From Thiobacter sp. AK1 (GTDB lineage: Bacteria > Pseudomonadota > Gammaproteobacteria > Burkholderiales > Thiobacteraceae), in the NCBI RefSeq assembly GCF_039822265.1, contig NZ_JBAJEX010000001.1, positions 372,001-436,000 on the forward strand: 64,000 bases of DNA. The letters run 5' to 3'. Made by a program: the position numbers and the translations under genes. Shown here piece by piece: positions 46,233 through 54,684 of this stretch. Numbering within the stretch: position 1 is the stretch's first letter; each line of letters opens with the position of its first letter. The notes under the pieces are model-generated. The model searched no databases. It was not told the DNA's origin and saw nothing but the letters and a program-made list of their open reading frames with translations.

Positions 46233-47396
46233 TCAGCCCGGCGGCAGGCGCGGCTTGAGCTGCCAGAGCAGGAGCAGCAAGGCGAGCAAGGCACAGCCGG
46301 CGGCCAGCGTGTAGGTCACGGCCGGGCCCCAAGCATCCCAGCTATAGCCGGCGTAGAGGCTGCCCAAGGTGCCACCTGCCCCGAAGGAAAGGCTGTTGTA
46401 GATCGCCTGGCCCCGGGCTTGCAGGCGGCCCGGGAAGAAGCGATGGATCAGGGCGATGGCCGAGGCGTGGTAGGCGCCGAAGGTGGCGGCATGCAGCGTC
46501 TGGGCAAACAGGATGAGCAGCGGCTCGCCCACGCCCCAAGCGATGATGAGAAAGCGGACCACCGCCAAGGCGAAGCTCGCCTTGAGCACCGTTTCCAAAT
46601 GAAAGCGCGCGAACAGGCGCGCCGCCCAGAGAAACACCCCGATCTCGCAGATCACGCCCAGTGCCCACAGCCAGCCGATGCCGCTCTTGCTGTAGCCATG
46701 GGACTCGAGATAGATGGAGTAGAAGGTGTAATAGGGGCCATGCGCGGCAGACATCAGGAAACAGGCCGCGATCAGGGCCAGCACGCGCGGCTGGCGCAGC
46801 ACCTGCCAAACCGAATCGTGCCCGTCGGGGTGGAACATCACCTCCGCTTCCGGAATATGACGGGACAAGAGGGCCACGCCCAGCAGGGTCGCGAACACGA
46901 TGCCCGGCAACCAGTGGATGGGAAGGTAGTCAAGCAGCGTGCCCACCCCCACCACCGCCAGGATGAAGCCCACCGAACCCCACAGGCGGATGCTGCCATA
47001 GCGGTCGGTGCGTTCCCCGAGATGACTCAGGGTGGTGGCCTCCACCAGCGGCAGCGATGCGCTCCAGAAAAAACTCAACAGCGCCATGGATGCAAACAGC
47101 AGCCAAAAGCCAGTGCCCAGGAAGACACCTGCGAAGGCAATCAGGCTGGCGAAAGCGGCGATCTGCACGATGAACACGCGCTTGCCGTACCGGTCGGCGA
47201 GATGACCCCAGACATTGGGCGCGAACATGCGCATCACGGCAAAGAGCGACATCAACACGCCAATCTGGAAGGCGCTGAAGGAAAGCGACTTGAGATAGAG
47301 ACCCCAATAGGGGGAAATGACGCCGACGAAGGTGAAGTAAAAGAAATAGAAGCCGGACAGTTCCCAGTACGGCAGTTTAGGACGTGGACTTCGCAT
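46233..47396 (-). CDS. MFS transporter, HcaT-like
   Basis: A 387-residue, 12-helix major-facilitator transporter. It starts PYWELSGFYFFYFTFVGVIS; the loop 2-3 motif is NVWGHLADRYGKRVFIVQIA, and YGSIRLWGSVGFILAVVGVG is a landmark of the phenylpropionate/nucleoside-type (HcaT) group. Substrate not inferable. It is followed downstream by unassigned DNA. Confidence 0.88.
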   Translation of the reverse strand: MRSPRPKLPYWELSGFYFFYFTFVGVISPYWGLYLKSLSFSAFQIGVLMSLFAVMRMFAPNVWGHLADRYGKRVFIVQIAAFASLIAFAGVFLGTGFWLLFASMALLSFFWSASLPLVEATTLSHLGERTDRYGSIRLWGSVGFILAVVGVGTLLDYLPIHWLPGIVFATLLGVALLSRHIPEAEVMFHPDGHDSVWQVLRQPRVLALIAACFLMSAAHGPYYTFYSIYLESHGYSKSGIGWLWALGVICEIGVFLWAARLFARFHLETVLKASFALAVVRFLIIAWGVGEPLLILFAQTLHAATFGAYHASAIALIHRFFPGRLQARGQAIYNSLSFGAGGTLGSLYAGYSWDAWGPAVTYTLAAGCALLALLLLLWQLKPRLPPG

Positions 47397-47818
47397 ACGG
47401 GGGCTAAGCTGGGATCACGGGACGTACCGCCGGCGCAAAGCCGCGTTGGAATGCCGGCAAACGGGACAGCTCTTGATCGAGGATGACTGGCGGGAAATGC
47501 GTCAGTCCGTGACTCGTTTCTCTCATCCCCGCGCGTGCAGGGGCCCAAGACAGGGGGCTGGCAACACGCTCGCTTTCCGCCGTCCGGGCATGACGCCTAG
47601 GCCCTCATACCGGGCGCATAGCCGATCCCGCATCGAGGGCATGGGTACGCGGCTTGCGGCTTACACGGCAATCACGACGCGCATCATTCCCGCCAAGGGA
47701 CGCGCAAGCCGCACGCCCCAAGCGGGCGCAGTCGTGGCCGCGACAGCCGGGACCCCACTTGCGCGGGCATGATGGTCCACGCATAGCCTTTCACCGACGT
47801 TTGTCAGTCTCCATACGC
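47397..47818. other. Intergenic region with degenerate GC-rich palindromes
   Basis: About 420 bp without a gene between aroC and the MFS gene. It contains scattered REP-like fragments (for example CATCATTCCCGCCAAG near 47683 and TTGCGCGGGCATGATGG near 47758) that recall the cores of the elements at 27405 and 40102, but no clear terminal repeats. Confidence 0.4.
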
Positions 47819-48919
47819 TCAGCTCACGTCACCAGGGATACGCGGCGTGGGGGTGACCACGTCGGCATTCTGGGCGCGGTGGCGAAGCGCATGATCCATG
47901 AGCACGATGGCAAGCAGGGCCTCCGCGACGGGCGTGGCGCGGATGCCCACGCAGGGGTCGTGGCGACCGGTGGTGGCCACCTGCACCGGCGCGCCGGACA
48001 GATCCACGGAGCGGCGCGCAATGGCGATGCTAGAAGTGGGCTTGATGGCGATGGCAACCTCGATGTCCTGCCCCGAGGAAATGCCCCCCAGAATGCCTCC
48101 CGCGTGATTACTCAGGAAGCCCTCGGGCGTGAGCTCATCCCCGTGCAGGCTGCCGCGCTGGGTCACGCTCTTGAAGCCGGCCCCGATTTCCACGCCCTTG
48201 ACGGCATTGAGCCCCATCATGGCGTGAGCGATATCCGCATCCAGCCGGTCGTACAGAGGCTCGCCCCAGCCGGGAGGCACGTTATGCGCCACCACCCGCA
48301 CCTTGGCGCCAACGGAATCCTTCTCCTTGCGGATAGCATCGAGATAGGCCGCAAGCTCCGGCACCATGGCGTTGTTGGGCGCAAAGAAAGGATTTTGCTC
48401 CACCTCGTCCCAGCTCACGAAAGGAATCTCTTTCTCCCCCATCTGGGCCAAATGCCCGCGAATGACGACGCCATATTGCTCCCTCAGCCACTTGCGCGCG
48501 ATGGCCCCTGCGGCCACGGTGGGTGCGGTGAGCCGCGCCGAGGAACGGCCCCCGCCGCGCCAGTCGCGAATGCCGTATTTTTGCCAGTAGGTGTAATCGG
48601 CATGCCCGGGCCGGAAGGTGTTGGCGATGTTGCCGTAATCCTTGCTGCGCTGGTCTTCGTTGCGGATCAAGAGCGCAATGGGCGCGCCCGTGGTTTTACC
48701 ATCGAACACGCCGGACAAAATCTCCACCGTATCCGACTCGCGGCGTTGGGTAACGTGGCGCGAAGTGCCGGGCTTGCGTCGATCCAGATCGTGCTGGATG
48801 TCCTCCGCCGACAGGCCCATACCCGGCGGGCAGCCGTCCACCACACAGCCGATGGCCGGGCCGTGGGACTCGCCGAAGTTGGTGACGCAGAACAGCTTGC
48901 CGAGGGTGCTGCCGGACAT
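47819..48919 (-). CDS. aroC: Chorismate synthase
   Basis: A 366-residue flavin-dependent lyase that makes chorismate from EPSP, the last shikimate step. Signatures are [40 protein letters not shown] with [20 protein letters not shown], and [20 protein letters not shown]. The ATG at 48919 is the conserved start; an upstream extension only overlaps the neighbouring ATPase remnant. Confidence 0.97.
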   Translation of the reverse strand: MSGSTLGKLFCVTNFGESHGPAIGCVVDGCPPGMGLSAEDIQHDLDRRKPGTSRHVTQRRESDTVEILSGVFDGKTTGAPIALLIRNEDQRSKDYGNIANTFRPGHADYTYWQKYGIRDWRGGGRSSARLTAPTVAAGAIARKWLREQYGVVIRGHLAQMGEKEIPFVSWDEVEQNPFFAPNNAMVPELAAYLDAIRKEKDSVGAKVRVVAHNVPPGWGEPLYDRLDADIAHAMMGLNAVKGVEIGAGFKSVTQRGSLHGDELTPEGFLSNHAGGILGGISSGQDIEVAIAIKPTSSIAIARRSVDLSGAPVQVATTGRHDPCVGIRATPVAEALLAIVLMDHALRHRAQNADVVTPTPRIPGDVS

Positions 48920-48981
48920 GAGTGGAGTTTTCGTTGGGGTTTTTCGGCTAAGTTTAACATGAGGCGTCCGCGTCCCCCGCC

Positions 48982-49757
48982 ATGAAAATCCACCAGCTCG
49001 ACATCGATCAGGCCCTCGCCAGCCTGGGCAGCACCGCCGCCGGTTTGAGTGCGGCCGAGGCGGCGCGGCGCCTGCGCGAATTCGGCCCCAACCGGGTGGA
49101 AGCCGTCGCGCGCGAGTCTGTGCTGCTGCGCCTGCTGCGGGAGTTCGTCCACCTCTTCGCGCTGATCCTGTGGCTGGCGGCCGCCCTCGCCTTCGTTGCC
49201 GAATGGCGCGCACCGGGCCAGGGCATGGCCACCCTGGGCATGGCCATCATCGGCGTCATCGTGGTCAATGGCAGCTTCTCCTTCTGGCAGGAATACCGCG
49301 CCGAGCGCACGCTCGAGGCCCTCAAGCGTCTGCTGCCCCACCGGGTGAAGTGCGCCGCGACGGCGTGGTGACCGAAATCCCGCCGGAAGCCCTGCTGCCC
49401 GGCGACATCCTGCTCTTGGCGCAGGGCGACGCGGTGCCAGCGGACTGCCGGCTCATTACGAGCTTCTCCCTGCGCATCAACAGCGCCACCATCACCGGCG
49501 AATCCCTGCCCCATGCCTGTGATACGGCACCGTCGACCGAGGACGCCATGCTCCATAGCCGCAACGTGGTCCTCGCTGGGACCTCGGTCGTGTCCGGCGA
49601 GGGTGCGGCGGTGGTATTTGCCGCCGGCATGCGCACCGAGTTCGGCACCATCGCCCACCTCAGCCAGACCGAGACAGACATTCCCTCGCCGCCATTGCGG
49701 GAGATCGCGCGGAAGCTCCGCAAGTGGCTGTGGCGCCGCTTCGGGCCGAAAGGCTGA
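48982..49757 (+). pseudogene. Cation-transporting P-type ATPase, frameshifted and truncated
   Basis: The first frame (48982-49371) gives a cation-ATPase N-terminus ([20 protein letters not shown]), two membrane helices and WQEYRAERTLEALKRLL. Near 49350 the reading shifts: the frame continuing from there reads RRDGVVTEIPPEALLPGDIL, then DAVPADCRLIT and SATITGESLPHACDTAPS (actuator domain with TGES). The second frame stops at 49757. The DKTGT phosphorylation domain, nucleotide domain and remaining helices are all missing, so it cannot pump ions. A one-base deletion plus a 3' truncation explains it. Confidence 0.85.
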
Positions 49758-49832
49758 TTCCACATTGCGGAACGGCAATTCACAACGCCGGCGGGCACGT
49801 ATACACTTTTGCCCTTCACCGGAGACGTCCCC

Positions 49833-50834
49833 ATGAAAGCCATTCTCATGACCGCTCCCGGCGGGCCCGAGACGCTCGAGCTCGCGGACATCCCTATGCC
49901 GGAACTGCCGGGTCCGGATTACGTCCGGGTGAAACTCCATGCGGCGGGGGTGAACCCTGTGGACACCAAGCTACGCAAGACCGCCGCCTACTACCCCGAC
50001 CGCCTGCCCTGCGTGCTGGGCTGCGACGGCGCCGGCGTGGTGGAGCGGGTGGGCGCCAACGTGCACCGCTTCACGCCTGGCGACGAGGTTTATTTCTTCA
50101 ATGGCGGGCTGGGCGCCGAACAGGGCAACTATGCCGAGTACACGGTGGTGCACCAGGACTACGTCGCCTTCAAACCCCGCCACGTCACCATGGAAGAAGC
50201 CGCCGCCTTGCCCTTGGTACTGATCACGGCCTGGGAATCCCTGGTGGATCGCACGTGTCTGGCGGAAGGCCAGAGCGTGCTCATCCACGCCGGGGCGGGC
50301 GGGGTGGGCCACATCGCAATCCAGCTGGCGAAGCAGATCGGCGCCACGGTCATTACGACTGTCGGCACCCCGGAAAAGGCGGCCTGGGTAACCCATTTGG
50401 GCGCGGAACGCGTCGTGGCCTACCGCGATGCAGATTTCGTCCAGGCCGTGCTGGACTGGACGCATGGGCGCGGCGTGGATGTGGTGCTGGACACGGTGGG
50501 CGGCGCCAACCTCTGCCGTTCCTTCTCCTGTACACGCGTCTATGGGCGCGTGGTCACCCTCTTGCAGATGGACTGTCCCGCGGAAGCCATCCGGCTCGCG
50601 CGGCTGCGCAACCTTGCCCTGGTGCAAGAGCTCATGCTCACGCCCACGCTCCTCAATCTGCACGAGCAGCGGGTGCACCAGCGGCGCATCCTGGAAGAGG
50701 GCGCACGCTTGGTCGAAGCCGACAAGCTCAAGGTGAAGGTGTCCCATGTCCTGCCCCTGGAGGAGGCAACACGTGCCCACCGCATGATCGAAGAAGGCCA
50801 TACCACTGGCAAGATCGTGCTGCGGATCGTCTGA
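49833..50834 (+). CDS. Zinc-independent quinone oxidoreductase / medium-chain dehydrogenase
   Basis: A 333-residue MDR-family NAD(P)H-dependent oxidoreductase. The N-terminal GroES-like domain has VRVKLHAAGVNPVDTKLRKT and GCDGAGVVERVGANVHRFTP; the Rossmann motif is VLIHAGAGGVGHIAIQLAKQ. The Zn-binding cysteines of alcohol dehydrogenases are absent, fitting the QOR group. GGAGA precedes the ATG at 49833. It follows the truncated ATPase by 75 bp. Substrate unknown. Confidence 0.88.
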   Translation: MKAILMTAPGGPETLELADIPMPELPGPDYVRVKLHAAGVNPVDTKLRKTAAYYPDRLPCVLGCDGAGVVERVGANVHRFTPGDEVYFFNGGLGAEQGNYAEYTVVHQDYVAFKPRHVTMEEAAALPLVLITAWESLVDRTCLAEGQSVLIHAGAGGVGHIAIQLAKQIGATVITTVGTPEKAAWVTHLGAERVVAYRDADFVQAVLDWTHGRGVDVVLDTVGGANLCRSFSCTRVYGRVVTLLQMDCPAEAIRLARLRNLALVQELMLTPTLLNLHEQRVHQRRILEEGARLVEADKLKVKVSHVLPLEEATRAHRMIEEGHTTGKIVLRIV

Positions 50835-50892
50835 AGTTGGATAGCGCGGCGTGGGTCGCCCTCGCGGCTGTCTGCGTGCGCGAGGAAATTGC

Positions 50893-52347
50893 CTACAGCC
50901 GGCTGAGCATCTCCACCCCCCACGCCACACCGAAGCCAGTGATCTCGCTTGCCACCGCGCCCAGCCCGCCTTCGCAGTCGTCCGCCGAGAGATCCATGTG
51001 CAGCCACGGGCGGTCGCCTGTGAAGCGCATCAAAAAGCGCGCGGCGAGAATGTGGTCGGCCTCGCCTTCCAGGGTGCACTGCTTGATGTCGGCCACCTTG
51101 CTCTCCAGCGCTACTTCGTAATCGGCATCGATGGGAAAGGCGCACACCCGTTCCCCCGTCGCCTGGCCAGCAGCGATGGCTGCATCCAGAAGCTGCGTGG
51201 AATTGGACAGCACGCCACTGTAGCGATTGCCCAGCGCCACTTTCATGCTGCCGGTGAGCGTGGCGAAATCGAGCATCCAGTCCGGTTTCTGCCTGGCCGC
51301 CAAAGTGAGGGTATCAGCCAGCACCATGCGCCCCTCGGCATCGGTGTGCACCACTTCGATGGTGGTGCCATTGAGCGCCGTGACCACGTCGTTCTGCTTG
51401 TAGGCGGCGGGGCTGATGTGGTTCTGAGCAATGGCCAACCAGGCGTCGATGCGCAGCGGCAGGCGCAGTTGTGTCGCCGCCTGCAGAATGCCCAGCACCA
51501 CGGCGGAACCATTCATGTCCTTGTGCATGCCGTGCATGTGGCGTGCAGGCTTGAGATTGTGGCCACCGGTATCGAAGCAAATGCCCTTGCCCACGAGGGC
51601 GACGGTCTGCTTGGTGGCGCGCGGCGCATAGGTGAGATGCACCACGGCGGCATCGCGCGCAAGACTCCCCTGGGCCACGGCACAGAAGGCACCCGCACCC
51701 ATCCGACGCAGGCGCTCGAAATCGAATTCCTCGACCTTCCAGCCCTGGCTGCGGGCCAGCGCGCGTATCTGCCTGCGATAGAGGGCCGGGGTGAGCTCGT
51801 TGGGTGGCAGCTGGGTCAGCGAACGGGTGAGCGCGTTGCCCTGCGCCACCGCGCGCACCCGTGCCAGGTCGGCGCGATCGTCGTAGCCGTGCAGCACAAC
51901 ACGTACAAGTCCCTTGGGTTTGTCCCGGCTCTTGTGGCTGGGAAGCGCCACGCCATTGACCAGAGCCACATAGGCGGCGCGGCACGCCGCAGGAGCACGC
52001 TGGGCGGGCGTGCCATAAATGGCCAGCGTCAACTCCTCTGGCCGTTCCGCCAGCAAGGCGGCCAGGCCCTTGCGCAGCAAAGTGTGTTGTTCGAATACTG
52101 GGCGCGTGTCATCCAGCATTACCCACGACACGAGCGTGCCCGTCGTGGTTTCGCTGGTCATGGCATCACGGCCGAGATCGGCAAGCTTGCCCCGCCGGCG
52201 CACGAGGGTGCGCTGCAAGCTTTCCGCGAAGGGAATGCGCGCCGAAAAAGGATCCATGCCCGCAGGCAGAACCATTAGCACATGCCGCGCACGCGCTAGT
52301 CGCTGTTCCGTGGCGGGCGCGGCGTCCGGGGCGAGACGGGGCAGCAT
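50893..52347 (-). CDS. M17 leucyl aminopeptidase family protein
   Basis: A 484-residue cytosolic zinc aminopeptidase. Metal and catalytic motifs: VALVGKGICFDTGGHNLKPA, KDMNGSAVVLGIL and HTDAEGRMVLADTL (the family usually has N in place of the first His). The N-terminal domain (to about residue 160) is variable, as in the family. AGGAGC precedes the ATG at 52347. It is divergent from the pyruvate dehydrogenase operon. Likely role is peptide turnover. Confidence 0.9.
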   Translation of the reverse strand: MLPRLAPDAAPATEQRLARARHVLMVLPAGMDPFSARIPFAESLQRTLVRRRGKLADLGRDAMTSETTTGTLVSWVMLDDTRPVFEQHTLLRKGLAALLAERPEELTLAIYGTPAQRAPAACRAAYVALVNGVALPSHKSRDKPKGLVRVVLHGYDDRADLARVRAVAQGNALTRSLTQLPPNELTPALYRRQIRALARSQGWKVEEFDFERLRRMGAGAFCAVAQGSLARDAAVVHLTYAPRATKQTVALVGKGICFDTGGHNLKPARHMHGMHKDMNGSAVVLGILQAATQLRLPLRIDAWLAIAQNHISPAAYKQNDVVTALNGTTIEVVHTDAEGRMVLADTLTLAARQKPDWMLDFATLTGSMKVALGNRYSGVLSNSTQLLDAAIAAGQATGERVCAFPIDADYEVALESKVADIKQCTLEGEADHILAARFLMRFTGDRPWLHMDLSADDCEGGLGAVASEITGFGVAWGVEMLSRL

Positions 52348-52384
52348 GGGTGCTCCTTGGAATCACATGTAAATGCATGTAAAT

Positions 52385-52410
52385 CCTGATGAATCACTTG
52401 ACGCATCAGG
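52385..52410. promoter_or_regulatory. Palindrome overlapping a -35 element upstream of pdhA
   Basis: CCTGATG (52385-52391) and CATCAGG (52404-52410) form a perfect 7-bp inverted repeat spaced by 12 bp. TTGACG lies inside the spacer and has a weak -10 (GATGAT) 17 bp downstream. A repressor site over the promoter is plausible. It does not match the PdhR consensus that I know. Confidence 0.35.
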
Positions 52411-52602
52411 ACGATTTGGCGATGATAGCAGACTTTGTTCGGGCCAAATCCGGGGCACGAATAGCGCCGCCGCACGACAACGAATCGTTCCCGAAGCGCG
52501 ATCACGGCACGGCCCCTGTCTCCCCTCTAGTTTTTTCGCATCCGCCGTGCCTAAGCGGCCGGATGCGCCCAGGAATCGGACTCAACTGTCAAGGAACCGC
52601 GT

Positions 52603-53604
52603 ATGAAACTGGAAGACAAGAAACGCGTCCTGCGCGAGATGGTGCTGGCGCGCCGCTTCGAGGAGCGCTGCTACCAGGCCTACATGGAGCGCAAGATCGG
52701 CGGTTTTCTCCACCTCTATCCCGGGCAAGAGGCCTGCTGCATCGGCGTGATGGAAGCCGCGCGTCCTGGCTATGACTATGTGATCACGGGATACCGCGAC
52801 CACATCCACGCCATCAAGTGCGGCGCCGATCCCAAGGAAGTGATGGCCGAGCTCTACGGCAAGGAGACCGGCTCCTCTAAGGGACGTGGCGGTTCCATGC
52901 ACATCTTCGACGTGAAGCATCGCTTCATGGGTGGCTATGCGCTGGTGGGCGGGCCCTTCCCGCTGGCTGCGGGACTCGGCAAGGGCATCCAGATGAAAGG
53001 CGGCGACGAGATCGCCATCTGCTTTTTGGGCGATGCCGCCAACAACCAGGGCACCTTCCACGAGACCATGAACATGGTGGCGCTGTACAAGCTGCCCGTG
53101 CTGTTCGTTTGCGAGAACAATCATTACGGCATCGGCACTGCCATCGACCGCTCCACCGCGGTGGTGGACCAGTACAAGCGTGTGTGCGGCTATGGTATCG
53201 AATCCGCGCAATGCGACGGCCAAGACGTGGAAGTGGTGTACGAACACGCCCGGCGCGCGGTGGATTACGTCCGCTCGCGCAAGGGACCCTATTTTCTCGA
53301 GCTCATCACCTACCGCTACCGCGGCCACTCGATGTCCGATTCCCGCTCCTATCGCAGCCGGGAAGAGGAGGAAATGTGGAAGAAGCGAGACCCCATCTTC
53401 ATCCTGCGCGACCGGCTGATCGAGGCAGGCGCCCTGACTCAGGAAGAATTCCACAAGCTGGAAAAGGAGATCGACGACTACATCGAGAACGAGGTGGTCC
53501 GGTTCGCCGAGGAGTCCCCGGAACCGGATGTGAGGGACCTGGAAAAATACGTGCTGGCGGACCGGGAGACGCAACTGCCCTGGCTGACCGGCAAAGTCGC
53601 ATAA
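52603..53604 (+). CDS. pdhA: Pyruvate dehydrogenase E1 component, alpha subunit
   Basis: A 333-residue thiamine-diphosphate enzyme subunit. The TPP motif is CFLGDAANNQGTFHETMNMV (GDA in place of the usual GDG), ending in VLFVCENNHYGIGTA. The phosphorylation-loop region TYRYRGHSMSDSRSYRSREE is typical of alpha subunits. It decarboxylates pyruvate and acetylates the E2 lipoyl group together with PdhB. Start is preceded by AAGGAA. Confidence 0.95.
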   Translation: MKLEDKKRVLREMVLARRFEERCYQAYMERKIGGFLHLYPGQEACCIGVMEAARPGYDYVITGYRDHIHAIKCGADPKEVMAELYGKETGSSKGRGGSMHIFDVKHRFMGGYALVGGPFPLAAGLGKGIQMKGGDEIAICFLGDAANNQGTFHETMNMVALYKLPVLFVCENNHYGIGTAIDRSTAVVDQYKRVCGYGIESAQCDGQDVEVVYEHARRAVDYVRSRKGPYFLELITYRYRGHSMSDSRSYRSREEEEMWKKRDPIFILRDRLIEAGALTQEEFHKLEKEIDDYIENEVVRFAEESPEPDVRDLEKYVLADRETQLPWLTGKVA

Positions 53605-53614
53605 GGACGCAATC

Positions 53615-54598
53615 ATGGCTGAGATGATGTACTGGGAGGCGATCCGCCGCGCCCACGACGAAGAGATGGCGCGCGATCCGATGGTGATCTGCCTGGGCGA
53701 GGACATCGGTGTGGCCGGCGGCACCTACAAGGCCACCAAGGGCCTGTATGAAAAATATGGCCCGCTACGGGTGATCGACACGCCCATCTCGGAAAACGGC
53801 TTCACTGGTCTGGCCATCGGCGCCTCCTTCATCGGTGTGCGCCCCATCGTGGAGATCATGTCGGTGAACTTCGCGTGGCTCGCCATGGACCAGATCTTCA
53901 ACACCGCCGCCAAGGTGCGCTACATGTCGGGCGGACAGCTCGCCGCGCCGATCGTGATCCGCTCGCCCGGTGGCACGGCGCACCAGCTGGGGGCCCAACA
54001 CTCGGCACGCATGGAAAAGGTGTTCATGGGTGTTGCGGGCATCCGCGTGGTGACGCCATCCAATCCGCGCCAAGCCTATGGACTGCTCAAGTCCGCAGTG
54101 CGCTGCGACGACCCGGTATTCATCAACGAACACGAGCTCATGTACAACATGAAAGGCGAGGTGCCAGACCAGGAATATTTCCACCCGCTGGAAGGCTCGG
54201 AAATCGCCCGCAGTGGCACTGACGTCACCCTGTTCGGCTACAACATTTCCGTTCACTGGTGCCTGAAGGCGGCGGAAATCTTGGACAAACAGTACGGCAT
54301 CAGCGCCGAGGTGGTGGATCTCTACGCCCTCTCGCCCCTGGACCGGGAAGGCATTCGCCGCTCCGTCGCCAAAACCCACCGCGCCGTCATCGCCGAGGAA
54401 GATGAAGGCCCAGTCGGCGTGGGTGCGGAGATCATGGCCATCATCAACGAGGAATGTTTCTTCGATCTCGACGCGCCGCCGGTGCGCGTGCATTCCGCCA
54501 ACGTGCCACAGCCTTACAACCACAAGCTGGAGCAAGCCGCCATTCCGGACCACGAGGACGTGGTCAATGCGGTGCTGAAATTGTTCGGAAAATCTTGA
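53615..54598 (+). CDS. pdhB: Pyruvate dehydrogenase E1 component, beta subunit
   Basis: A 327-residue transketolase-like subunit. Landmarks: VICLGEDIGVAGGTYKATKG, RVIDTPISENGFTGLAIGAS, FNTAAKVRYMSGGQLAAPIV and VFINEHELMYNMKGEVPDQE. It forms the alpha2beta2 E1. It begins 10 bp after pdhA. Confidence 0.96.
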   Translation: MAEMMYWEAIRRAHDEEMARDPMVICLGEDIGVAGGTYKATKGLYEKYGPLRVIDTPISENGFTGLAIGASFIGVRPIVEIMSVNFAWLAMDQIFNTAAKVRYMSGGQLAAPIVIRSPGGTAHQLGAQHSARMEKVFMGVAGIRVVTPSNPRQAYGLLKSAVRCDDPVFINEHELMYNMKGEVPDQEYFHPLEGSEIARSGTDVTLFGYNISVHWCLKAAEILDKQYGISAEVVDLYALSPLDREGIRRSVAKTHRAVIAEEDEGPVGVGAEIMAIINEECFFDLDAPPVRVHSANVPQPYNHKLEQAAIPDHEDVVNAVLKLFGKS

Positions 54599-54619
54599 TG
54601 AAGCGCCAAGGCACAACGG

Positions 54620-54665
54620 ACGCAAAGACGGCACGATTCTCTTTGCGCAGTTTGCGTCTTTGCGT
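54620..54665 (+). other. Stem-loop between pdhB and the E2-E3 gene
   Basis: ACGCAAAGACG (54620-54630) and CGTCTTTGCGT (54655-54665) are perfect 11-bp complements with a 24-nt loop, in the 86-bp gap inside the pdh operon. There is no T-run, so RNA processing or stability is more likely than termination. The sequence also resembles dispersed AACGCAAAGACG-type repeats found in many genomes. Confidence 0.5.
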
Positions 54666-54684
54666 TGAAACAAAAGGATTCTAA

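Noticed and set aside
45917..46258. 113-residue plus-strand frame near the CRISPR relic as a real gene
   Set aside because: No motif, no convincing ribosome binding site, and it overlaps the 3' end of the MFS gene on the other strand.
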